Below, in pieces: positions 7,752 to 15,728 of a stretch of 64,000 nt of DNA. Under the pieces are notes generated by a model. That model had not been told where the DNA came from, made no database searches, and saw only the letters and a program-made list of their open reading frames with translations. This DNA is from Luteimonas marina (GTDB lineage: Bacteria > Pseudomonadota > Gammaproteobacteria > Xanthomonadales > Xanthomonadaceae), in the NCBI RefSeq assembly GCF_007859325.1, contig NZ_VOHK01000001.1:558001-622000 (forward strand). Direction: 5' to 3'. The stretch's first letter is position 1. Each line of letters starts with the position of its first letter. The translations under genes and the position numbers were made by a program.

Positions 7752-8107
7752 ATGGACCAGTACACCGGCGGTTGCCTTTGCGGCGACGTGCGCATCATGG
7801 CATCGGGACGTCCGTATCGCGTCGGCCTCTGCCATGGCCCCGATTGCCGCAAGCACCATGGCGCGCCATTCCATGCTTCCGCGGTGTTCCCCGGGGATGC
7901 CGTGGCGATCGAGGGCGAAACCAGCGCGCCGGAGGTTTCTTCTGCCCGCGCTGCGGCTCGCCCGTGTTCCCGCGCAGCGCGGATGAAATCGAACTCGCAG
8001 CGCGGGAAAAGGCGAGGATCGAGTGCACTTGCCCGGGTTTCCGCGCGCCCCGGTGCCGGCAAGGAACAAGCCGGTCCCCGTTCGTTCCCGCCGGTTCGCT
8101 GCCGTAG
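7752..8107 (+). pseudogene. broken GFA-family (CENP-V/GFA) protein
   Basis: The first 57 codons read GGCLCGDVRI, CHGPDCRKHHGAP and AVAIEGET, the zinc-binding half of GFA domain proteins. The rest of the domain (FFCPRCGSPVFPRSADEIEL) continues in the +1 shifted frame from about 7933. The two halves are therefore separated by a frameshift, with loss of a few residues. Beyond EIELA no family match remains. GFA proteins bind two zincs via CxxC motifs; here only one set is in frame. Confidence 0.75.
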
Positions 8108-8137
8108 GGCCGTGAAGCCCTCCGGCGCGCGACCGCC

Positions 8138-8626
8138 TCAGGTGCGGCGCAGTTTCAGGTAGGCGTCGTAGATGCCGTCGTCGTCGCCGCCGTCGAAGTG
8201 CAGGGCGGGGAAGAAGAACGGATTGCTGCCGTTGGTGCTGGCGTCTGCCTGCGCCTGGTTGAGGCTGAGCTGGCGCGTCCCGCCGATCTGGTCGTCGGCG
8301 CCGATCAGGTCCACCAGGTAGCTGACGCCGATGGCGATGACCGCGGCCCCGGCGACGATCCAGCCGGCAACGCCGCCGGCGGCCGCGGCCTTGGTGGCGA
8401 CGGCCGTCAGCGCGGCACGCACCTTGTCGGTGGTGTCGCTGACGTCGCCGAGGTCGTGCTCGAAGCAGGTGGCGGCCACCAGGACGTTGGAATCGATCGC
8501 GCGCGGGCCGGCGAACCCGAACAGCCGCAGGTTCTCGTCGCCGGACTGCGGGCGGGTGTCGCCGTCGTCCACGTCCTCGTAGACGGGGGTGTGGAAGCCG
8601 ACCGCGGCGGTTCCGCTTTCGGCCAT
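8138..8626 (-). CDS. hypothetical protein, probably 5'-truncated
   Basis: The 162-residue frame is unfamiliar. Visible features are an acidic N-terminal part (VYEDVDDGD), a NVLVAATCFEHDLGDVSDTTD stretch, and one Ala/Gly-rich hydrophobic segment (GGVAGWIVAGAAVIAIGVSY). A polar C-terminus ends KLRRT. Its first codon lies 3 nt from the start of an oppositely oriented gene fragment (8629-8835). A rearrangement has therefore probably removed its true N-terminus. Confidence 0.4.
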   Translation of the reverse strand: MAESGTAAVGFHTPVYEDVDDGDTRPQSGDENLRLFGFAGPRAIDSNVLVAATCFEHDLGDVSDTTDKVRAALTAVATKAAAAGGVAGWIVAGAAVIAIGVSYLVDLIGADDQIGGTRQLSLNQAQADASTNGSNPFFFPALHFDGGDDDGIYDAYLKLRRT

Positions 8627-8628
8627 CG

Positions 8629-8835
8629 CCCAAGCTGCTCGTCACCGGTCTGGCGCCGCGCGAACTGCGTCTGCTGACCGTCGACGGCGACCGCGTCCAG
8701 CACGAGGAAACCATCCTCACCACCGAAGGGCGCCCCTACGAACCCGTGGTCGGTCCGGATGGCGCCATCTACGTCGTCACCGACGCCCCGGGCGAAGTGC
8801 TGCGGCTGAGCCCGCAGGAAGAACGCCGCCTGTAG
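8629..8835 (+). pseudogene. C-terminal remnant of a PQQ-dependent sugar dehydrogenase
   Basis: In frame from 8629 the sequence reads KLLVTGLAPRELRLLTVDGD, then GRPYEPVVGPDGAIYVVTD, and ends LRLSPQEERRL. This is the last blade of soluble aldose sugar dehydrogenases (glucose/sorbosone dehydrogenase fold). No start codon or upstream domain is present, so it is a 68-residue relic. An intact relative lies at 29069-30388. Confidence 0.65.
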
Positions 8836-8903
8836 CGGGCTGCCCTGGCCCGACGTGCCGGCCGCCACGCATCCAACCCGCAAGATGATAGAGAGGAGGA
8901 ACG

Positions 8904-9383
8904 ATGAAACTGAATTCGATCGCAGCAGGGCTCGTCGCCCTGGTCGCCGCCGGCGCGAGCACCACGGCGTCCGCACAGGACCTGTATCCGAGGCTGGGTT
9001 TCGATACCGCCGACGCCATCCGCGACCACTGCCTGGCGCAGGCCAGGCAGGCGGGACACGCGGTCGCCGTGGCCGTGTTCGACCATGGCGGCGACCTGGT
9101 GAGCTTCGCCAGGGACGCCGGCCGGCCGGCAGTGGGCGCCGTCGCCCGGTGGAAGGGGCTTTCGGCCGCGGTCTACCTGAGGCCGACCGTCGAGACGGGC
9201 ACCTGGGACATGGCCACCGCGCCGATGCTCGCCACGGCCGAGGGCGGCGTGCCGCTCTTCACCAGGGATGGCGTGGGCATTGGCGGTGTCGGCGTCTCCG
9301 GCGCGCCGTCCGAGTTCGACGCCGGATGCGCGACGGCGGCGGCAGAGGCGGCGGGCCTCGCGGTGTCGGCGGGAGGGCGATAG
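8904..9383 (+). CDS. secreted GlcG/HbpS-family (DUF336) protein
   Basis: The 159-residue protein has a signal peptide cleaved after TTASA. A GlcG/HbpS domain follows: HAVAVAVFDHGGDLVSFARD and PMLATAEGGVPLF, a Gly-rich GVGIGGVGVSG turn, then the DAGCATAAAEA helix. Family members bind haem or sit next to glycolate-oxidase genes. Neither context is seen here, and exported versions are common in this bacterial group. An AGAGAGGAGG-like ribosome site precedes the ATG. Confidence 0.85.
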   Translation: MKLNSIAAGLVALVAAGASTTASAQDLYPRLGFDTADAIRDHCLAQARQAGHAVAVAVFDHGGDLVSFARDAGRPAVGAVARWKGLSAAVYLRPTVETGTWDMATAPMLATAEGGVPLFTRDGVGIGGVGVSGAPSEFDAGCATAAAEAAGLAVSAGGR

Positions 9384-9410
9384 GCGATTGCAGGGCGTTC
9401 CGACGTTGCG

Positions 9411-9445
9411 CAAAGACGCTGGATCCCCGCTTCCGCGGGGATGAC
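9411..9445 (+). repeat. half GTCATCCC palindromic element
   Basis: Only the right arm is present (CAAAGACGCTGGATCCCCGC to GGGGATGAC). It follows the GlcG-family gene closely. Confidence 0.65.
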
Positions 9446-9502
9446 GAGCCAATCGCTGGAGCGAATGGCGAGGCGCCTCGGTGCGGCAGCCCCCGGCCGG
9501 GC

Positions 9503-10372
9503 CTAGCGGTACTGCCCCGGCCCGCGCCAGACCAGTTCGCCGCGCCGGTAGACCTGGAGCACGCTGATGACCTGGCGGGCGTCGCCGATGGTCTCCATTT
9601 CCGGATCGTCGGGCTCGAGCGGTCGGCATTTGCCGGAGTCGCGATTGAGCGCGATTTCCAGCGGGCAGACCATGTAGCGCCGGGTGCCGGGCAGGGGAAT
9701 GAAGACCTCGCTCATGCCCTGGTCGCGCCAGGCGCGCAGTCGCTGTTCGCTGCGCAGGTCGTAGTAGACCTGGTAGCCGTCCATCTCCAGGCTGGCTTCA
9801 GTGGCGGTGGGGTCGTGGCTGTCGCCGCGGCTGCGCCTGGGGCTGGGGGCATGCCCGGCGTCGCGGGGCGCGACTTGCTGCACGATCAGGCCCGGCGGCT
9901 GTCCCCAGGCTTCCGGGCGGCGACGGGTGGAGGGGGGCGGGTTTGCGGCGGGAGCTTGCGTGCGCCGCTGTGCGCTGGCGTCACGAGGGGGGCGCGGCTG
10001 CGGTTGCGGCACGCTCGGGCGCTGGACGGGGTCGGGGCGCGCCGGATCTTCGGCCTGGATGACCGGCGTGGACTGGAGGCGCGAGGTCGTGGGGGGCGGG
10101 CGCTGGTCGGCGGGTTCGTCCGCGGCGGCGGTGCCCGAGGGCGGCATGGGGGGCTGTTGGTCGGCCTCGTCCGTCTCGCCGATGAAATCCACCTGCACCC
10201 AGTTGCTGCTGCTGGCGCTGTCCGGCGGCGTGACGACCGGCGTGGGCGAAAGCATCGCCACGAGCAGGCACAGCAGGTGCAGCAGTGCGCTCAGCAGCGC
10301 GGCGATCCACGGCTGCAGGCGTTCGATCCGGGGGCTGTCCCCGGCCTCCACGCGGTTCGACGCGTCGCTCAC
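9503..10372 (-). CDS. TonB-like inner-membrane protein of unknown function
   Basis: The 289-residue protein has one N-terminal membrane segment (IAALLSALLHLLCLLVAML) containing the S-x3-H pattern used by TonB to contact ExbB. A long Pro/Arg-rich spacer (about residues 65-180) follows. A C-terminal domain of about 95 residues contains DGYQVYYDLRSEQR, MVCPLEIALNRDSG and LQVYRRGELVWRGPGQY. The C-terminus does not show the canonical TonB YP motif. It may be a TonB-like energy transducer or a TonB-derived envelope protein. Confidence 0.5.
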   Translation of the reverse strand: MSDASNRVEAGDSPRIERLQPWIAALLSALLHLLCLLVAMLSPTPVVTPPDSASSSNWVQVDFIGETDEADQQPPMPPSGTAAADEPADQRPPPTTSRLQSTPVIQAEDPARPDPVQRPSVPQPQPRPPRDASAQRRTQAPAANPPPSTRRRPEAWGQPPGLIVQQVAPRDAGHAPSPRRSRGDSHDPTATEASLEMDGYQVYYDLRSEQRLRAWRDQGMSEVFIPLPGTRRYMVCPLEIALNRDSGKCRPLEPDDPEMETIGDARQVISVLQVYRRGELVWRGPGQYR

Positions 10373-10521
10373 GCCAGCTTGGATGCGTCGGGGGTGGAGG
10401 CCTTCATGCGGGGCGGGACGGGGCGGGGTTCAGGGACGGGAGGGGTACTTTGCCTCATCGCGCCTGCACGGATGGCGAATGCGGCGGTGGAGACGGGGCT
10501 TGCGCGAAAGCAGGAACCGTC

Positions 10522-10622
10522 GTCATCTCCGCGAGGCGCTTTGCAACAGCCGAAGGCTGGTCAGGCGGGGAGCTGTTTTGCTCCGAGCAAAGACGCTGGG
10601 TCCCCGCTTTCGCGGGGATGAC
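10522..10622 (+). repeat. composite repeat: GTCATCCC element interrupted by the TTGACCAGCC hairpin
   Basis: The left arm (GTCATCTCCGCGA) is interrupted by GGCGCTTTGCAACAGCCGAA and GGCTGGTCA before resuming GGCGGGG. The right arm at 10588-10622 is a standard half element. Confidence 0.65.
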
Positions 10623-10728
10623 GGCAGTTGCAGCATCGCGGAACCTCGCGATGCGCTTTGTCCCCGGTCTCCGGCGTCCCCGATCAAGAGCATCGCGCCT
10701 GAAGGGCACCTCCAAAAACTCGGAATCT

Positions 10729-10798
10729 GTCATTTCGAACGCAGTGAGAAATCTCGCTCTTCAATCGCCTGGATTTCTCACTGCGTTCGAAATGACAG
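10729..10798 (+). repeat. complete GTCATTTCG/CGAAATGAC palindrome
   Basis: The arms (TGTCATTTCGAACGCAGTGA and its complement) are perfect over about 25 nt with a 20-nt loop. Other copies sit at 20446, 28966, 32524 and 58116. Confidence 0.8.
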
Positions 10799-10831
10799 AT
10801 TTTGGATCCTGGAAGGTCCCTGAAGATGCGC

Positions 10832-11311
10832 CTACAGATGACGAGCGGAATCGGCCAGCCAGCGGTCGAGCTGGTTGGCGAAGGCTTGCCGGTCGCGCGC
10901 GTGGAAGACGGCGGGGCCGCCGGTCTGCACGCCGGCGCCGCGGAGGTCTTCCATGAAATTGCGGACCGACAGGCGTTCGGCGATGTTGTCGGGCGTGAAG
11001 CGCTCGCCGCGCGGATTGATGGCCTCGGCGCCCCTGGCCAGCACGCGCGAGGCGAGCGGGATGTCCTGGGTGACGACGAGGTCGCCGGGGCCGGCGCGTT
11101 CGGCGATGGCATCGTCGGCTGCGTCGAAGCCGCCCTGCACCTGCAGCGCCCGGATGAAGCGCGACGGCGGCGTGCGCAGCCACTGGTTGGCGATCAGGGT
11201 GACCGGCACCTTCGCGCGCTCGGCGGCGCGGAACAGGATGTCCTTGATGGGCACCGGGCAGGCGTCGGCGTCCACCCAGATCTGCGCTGGCGGCGGCGGA
11301 GCGGCGGTCAT
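10832..11311 (-). CDS. YaiI/YqxD (DUF188) family protein
   Basis: The 159-residue protein contains IWVDADACPVPIKDIL, the opening Asp-rich motif of the DUF188 family, then VTLIANQW, GDLVVTQDIPLASRVL and GERFTPDNIAERL. The family folds like a PIN-type nuclease, but its function is not established. ATG at 11311 overlaps the stop of the upstream micro-gene (ATGA), which favours this start over longer in-frame extensions. Confidence 0.88.
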   Translation of the reverse strand: MTAAPPPPAQIWVDADACPVPIKDILFRAAERAKVPVTLIANQWLRTPPSRFIRALQVQGGFDAADDAIAERAGPGDLVVTQDIPLASRVLARGAEAINPRGERFTPDNIAERLSVRNFMEDLRGAGVQTGGPAVFHARDRQAFANQLDRWLADSARHL

Positions 11312-11442
11312 TCCTGCGGAGGGGACGCGCCGGCCCTGGCGGCTTCGCGTTCGGCGCGCTTCTTCGCGTCTTTCTCTTCCTGTTTCTTCTTCTTGGCCAG
11401 CTCGCGCTGCCGCTTTTCGAAGGAGTAGTTCGGTTTGGCCAT
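11308..11442 (-). CDS. 44-residue lysine-rich small protein
   Basis: The frame begins MAKPNYSFEKRQRELAKKKK, continues with alternating Glu/Lys/Arg/Ala, and ends AGASPPQE. Such short, highly charged, helix-forming proteins starting MAKPNYSFEKRQRE are conserved in proteobacteria without known function. Its stop overlaps the DUF188 start by 4 nt, indicating translational coupling. It is too short for routine gene calling, but codon use and the overlap argue it is real. Confidence 0.75.
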   Translation of the reverse strand: MAKPNYSFEKRQRELAKKKKQEEKDAKKRAEREAARAGASPPQE

Positions 11443-11585
11443 GGGGTCCGCACGATCGGGAGGGGCGCACAGTGTACGTGCATCCATCGGGACGTCATTC
11501 CGGTTCCGGATTTGGTTCGGAGGAGGGGCTGTTTCGACAGACCATGCTTTTGCTTGCCCGAAGCGGCGGCGGAAGTACGTCTTTG

Positions 11586-11619
11586 CAAGACGCTGGGTCC
11601 CCGCCTTCGCGGGGACGAC
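11586..11619 (+). repeat. half GTCATCCC palindromic element
   Basis: The right arm only, AAGACGCTGGGTCCCCGCCT to GGGGACGAC. Confidence 0.6.
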
Positions 11620-11647
11620 GGGATGGGAGTCGTCGACACGGAGTGCT

Positions 11648-12127
11648 TCAGCCGCGCCGTGCCGCCTCGATCGTGGCGATGTCGATCTTGCGCATCTGCA
11701 TCATGGCGTCGAAAGCGCGCTTGGCCGCGGCCCGGTCGGGATCGTGGAAGGCCTCGGTCAGTGCGCGCGGCGTGATCTGCCACGACAGGCCCCACTTGTC
11801 CTTGCACCAGCCGCAGGCGCTTTCCTGGCCGCCGTTGCCGACGATGGCGTTCCACAGGCGATCGGTTTCGGCCTGGTCGTCGGTGGCCACCTGGAACGAG
11901 AACGCCTCGCTGTGCCTGAACGCCGGGCCGCCGTTGAGGCCGAGGCAGGGGATGCCGAGCACGGTGAACTCGACCGTCAGCGGGTCGCCCTGCTTGCCCG
12001 AGGGGAAGTCGCCCGGCGCGTGGTGGACGGCGGTCACGGCGCTGTCCGGGAATGTTTCGGCGTAGAAGGTCGCGGCTTCGAGCGCGGTGCCGTCGAACCA
12101 CAGGCAGATCGTGTTCTTGCTGATCAT
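11648..12127 (-). CDS. VOC-family protein (3-demethylubiquinone methyltransferase-like fold)
   Basis: The 159-residue protein opens ICLWFDGTALEAATFYAETF, then LTVEFTVLGIPCLGLNGGPAF, EAFSFQVATDDQAE, CGWCKDKWGLSWQITP and AMMQMRKIDIATIEAA. These are all typical of the PhnB-like VOC proteins often misnamed 3-demethylubiquinone-9 methyltransferases. It is a single-module, probably dimeric cytosolic protein. It is distinct from the VOC gene at 1612-2031. Confidence 0.88.
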   Translation of the reverse strand: MISKNTICLWFDGTALEAATFYAETFPDSAVTAVHHAPGDFPSGKQGDPLTVEFTVLGIPCLGLNGGPAFRHSEAFSFQVATDDQAETDRLWNAIVGNGGQESACGWCKDKWGLSWQITPRALTEAFHDPDRAAAKRAFDAMMQMRKIDIATIEAARRG

Positions 12128-12300
12128 CGTCGTTGCTCCGGGGTGGGGTGGATCATGGCGGGTTCCTGTACAGGACGAACGGCGGGGGGCGGAATCGACA
12201 TCTCCCGCGAACGACGGAGTGAGCGGCCCTGGATCGCCCTCGCACCGCCCGAAGCAGGATTGCTAAGCTGGTCCGGACTTCAGGATCGGCGGACGAGCGC

Positions 12301-13341
12301 ATGCGCAGGCGACAATTCCTTGGAAACGCAGCTTTGGCAACCTCGCTGCTGCCGCTGGCCGGTGGCAGCGCGACGGCGGCCCCGCGCGGGCGATTGCTGC
12401 CGCCGCCGCTCGACCGGGGCGACACCGTCGGATTGGTCAGCCCGTCCGCGGCCACGGACGACCCGCTCGACCTGCAGCTTGCACAAGAAGCGATGGAGGC
12501 GCTGGGATTCAAGGTCAAGACCGGTCCCCATCTCGCCTCGCGGCGCGGCCACCTCGCCGGAACCGACGCCGAACGCGCCGGCGACCTCAACGCGATGTTC
12601 GCCGACAAGAGTGTCAAGGCCATCATCTGCGCGCGCGGCGGATCCGGCGCCGCGCGCGTGCTGCCGCTGCTCGACTACGATCTCATCCGGCGCAATCCCA
12701 AGGTGCTGCTCGGCTATTCCGACATCACCGCGCTGCACAACGCGCTGCTGGCGCAGGCCGGCCTGATCAGCTTCCACGGCCCCATCGGCTCGGGCAGCTG
12801 GAACAGCTTCAATGCCGACCAGTTCCGGCGCGTGTTCTTCGATCGCGAAGCGATGCAGTACCGCAACGTCGCCGATGTCGGGGACGAACTGGTGCAGCGC
12901 AGGAACCGCACCGTCACCATCAGCGGGGGACGGGCGCGGGGCGAACTGGTCGGCGGCAACCTGACGGTGCTGACGGCCCTGGCCGGTTCGCCCTACTTGC
13001 CCGATTTCACCGGCAAGATCCTGTTCCTGGAGGATGTGTCGGAGGCGCCGTACCGCATCGACCGCATGTTCAGCACCCTGAAGCTGATGGGCGCGCTGGA
13101 CAGGATCGCCGGCCTGATCTTCGGCGAGTGCACCGATTGCGATCCCGGCGGCGGCTACGGTTCGCTGACGCTGCCGCAGATCTTCGATGACCACGTCAAG
13201 CCGCTGAAGATCCCCGCCTACCGCGGTGCGATGATCGGGCACATCCGCCAGCAGTTCATCGTGCCGGTGGGCGGCAGGGTGGAGATGGATGCGGATGCCG
13301 GCACGTTCCGATTGCTGGAGCCGGTGTTCCGGGAGGCGTAG
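12301..13341 (+). CDS. LD-carboxypeptidase (peptidase S66), exported
   Basis: The 346-residue protein starts [20 protein letters not shown], a twin-arginine-like signal. The S66 domain follows with [21 protein letters not shown], the nucleophile Ser in [10 protein letters not shown], the Glu of [14 protein letters not shown] and the His of GAMIGH. S66 enzymes cleave the LD bond to D-Ala in murein tetrapeptides (LdcA) or inactivate peptide antibiotics (MccF). Export points to murein recycling or remodelling. Start by the single well-placed ATG. Confidence 0.9.
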   Translation: MRRRQFLGNAALATSLLPLAGGSATAAPRGRLLPPPLDRGDTVGLVSPSAATDDPLDLQLAQEAMEALGFKVKTGPHLASRRGHLAGTDAERAGDLNAMFADKSVKAIICARGGSGAARVLPLLDYDLIRRNPKVLLGYSDITALHNALLAQAGLISFHGPIGSGSWNSFNADQFRRVFFDREAMQYRNVADVGDELVQRRNRTVTISGGRARGELVGGNLTVLTALAGSPYLPDFTGKILFLEDVSEAPYRIDRMFSTLKLMGALDRIAGLIFGECTDCDPGGGYGSLTLPQIFDDHVKPLKIPAYRGAMIGHIRQQFIVPVGGRVEMDADAGTFRLLEPVFREA

Positions 13342-13400
13342 CCGGAGCGGCAGTCGCGGAAGCATCGGCAAATCTTCCGCCGTCATCCCCATCCTCCACC

Positions 13401-13483
13401 GTCATCCCCGCGAAGGCGGGGATCCAGCGTCTTTCCAGCGCTTGTGTACCAAGACACTGGATCCCCGCCTTCGCGGGGATGAC
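13401..13483 (+). repeat. GTCATCCC palindromic element with an extra half copy
   Basis: The full element has near-perfect arms (GTCATCCCCGCGAAGGCGGG). A stray GTCATCCCCATCC at 13382 precedes it. Confidence 0.8.
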
Positions 13484-13587
13484 GAACCACGATGCGCAGG
13501 GATTGATTTTCCCGCCTGCGGGACGCCGTCGTTGCGGCCCCTCCGGTACGATCCATGTCCCGTTCGATGCGTCACAGCAGGAGTGCC

Positions 13588-14522
<935 letters not shown>

Positions 14523-14526
<4 letters not shown>

Positions 14527-15284
14527 ACTGGCACGCGATCCGCGCGATCTACCGCTTCGAGATGGCGCGGACCTTCCGCACCGTCACCCAGTCCATCGCC
14601 TCGCCGGTGCTGTCGACCTCGCTGTACTTCGTGGTGTTCGGCGCGTCGATCGGCTCGCGCATGGGCGCCATCGACGGCGTCAGCTACGGCGCCTTCATCA
14701 TCCCCGGGCTGATCATGCTGTCGCTGCTGAACGAAAGCATCTCCAATGCCTCGTTCGGCATCTACATGCCCAAGTGGGCGGGCACCATCTACGAGCTGCT
14801 CTCGGCGCCGGTGTCGTACATCGAGGTGGTCATCGGCTACGTCGGTGCCGCGGCGACCAAGTCGCTGATCCTGGGCGTGCTGATCCTGCTGACTGCGCGC
14901 CTGTTCGTGCCCTACGAGATCGCGCATCCGGTCTGGATGCTGGGCTTCCTGCTGCTGACCGCGGTGACCTTCAGCCTGTTCGGCTTCATCATCGGCCTGT
15001 GGGCCGACGACTTCCAGAAGCTGCAGGTGATCCCGCTGATGATCGTGACGCCGCTCACGTTCCTGGGCGGCGCCTTCTACTCGATCAACATGCTGCCGCC
15101 GGTGTGGCAGAAGATCACCCTGTTCAATCCGGTCGTGTACCTGATCAGCGGCTTCCGCTGGAGCTTCTACGGCGTGGCCGACGTCAACGTGGGCGTCAGC
15201 ATGGCGGCGATCCTGGGCTTCCTTGCGCTGTGCCTCGTGCTGGTGTGGTGGATCTTCCGGACCGGGTGGAAGCTCAAGTCCTGA
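14523..15284 (+). CDS. ABC-2 type transporter permease (YadH-like)
   Basis: The 253-residue protein has about six membrane segments. It shows the ABC-2 hallmark [15 protein letters not shown] near residue 60 and [20 protein letters not shown] near residue 180, as in YadH and drug/polysaccharide exporters. It overlaps the ATPase gene by 4 nt. The next gene downstream, 197 nt on, encodes the borosin-like precursor; a transport link is possible but unproven. Confidence 0.92.
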
Positions 15285-15481
15285 GTCGCTGGCCTTGCAG
15301 GTTTGCCGTCCCGATTCCCGCCTGGCCGGGGAACCCGGGGATTCGAACATTCCTGTGCTAATGTCGCCCGGTTCCAGCGGAAGGGGAACGGCCGGGAAGG
15401 TCGTCGTGCGGGCATCGTGCCACGACGGGTCCGCGGACGTGGGGCAAGGGACGTGTGGTCGATATCCAAGGGGGAATGGGC

Positions 15482-15700
15482 ATGTCGAAGCTGCTTGACC
15501 TGATGAGGGCGCTCGGCCGCGATGCCGCGCTGGCCGCTGAGTACGAGAAGGATCCTGAAACCGTGGCCCGGCGCGCGGGGCTGTCCGACGAGGAGCGCAA
15601 GGCGATCCTCGAGAAGGATCACGCGGCGATCATGCGGCTCACCGGGCTGACGGAAGGGAAGTTCGCCACCAACCACCTCATCAAGGCCTACGACGACTGA
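15482..15700 (+). CDS. split-borosin precursor-like protein (72 residues)
   Basis: AAGGGGGA at 15468-15475 fixes ATG 15482; another ATG at 15476 is too close. The protein is an all-helical N-terminal domain: [20 protein letters not shown], then [20 protein letters not shown] and a helix ending IMRLTGL. A 16-residue tail contains NHLIKAYDD. This layout and the 'xDAxLxxxYxxxPExxxxxxGLxxxE' pattern resemble split-borosin precursors such as SonA, in which a helical recognition domain presents a C-terminal core for backbone N-methylation. The fold also resembles LigA-type dioxygenase subunits, but no LigB gene is near. The next gene encodes the matching methyltransferase, 28 nt downstream. Confidence 0.72.
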   Translation: MSKLLDLMRALGRDAALAAEYEKDPETVARRAGLSDEERKAILEKDHAAIMRLTGLTEGKFATNHLIKAYDD

Positions 15701-15728
15701 CCCTTCGTCGTTGCCCCGATCGCATCGC

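Larger units (their letters stand above)
10373..10831. other. 459-nt intergenic region made largely of repeats
   Basis: No gene is supported. It holds a nested composite repeat (10522-10622), a fragment related to the GCGCCTGAAGG family (10690-10705), and a complete GAAATGAC palindrome (10729-10798). It separates a TonB-like gene from the DUF188 gene, both on the minus strand. Confidence 0.65.

Noticed and set aside
15285..15475. Cyclic-di-GMP riboswitch (GEMM) in the leader of the precursor gene
   Set aside because: It would fit the GGDEF context, but I could not find the conserved GEMM core sequence or helices. A covariance-model search would settle it.
15482..15700. LigA-type aromatic-ring dioxygenase subunit
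   Set aside because: The helical fold is similar, but there is no LigB gene and the neighbour is a borosin-type methyltransferase.
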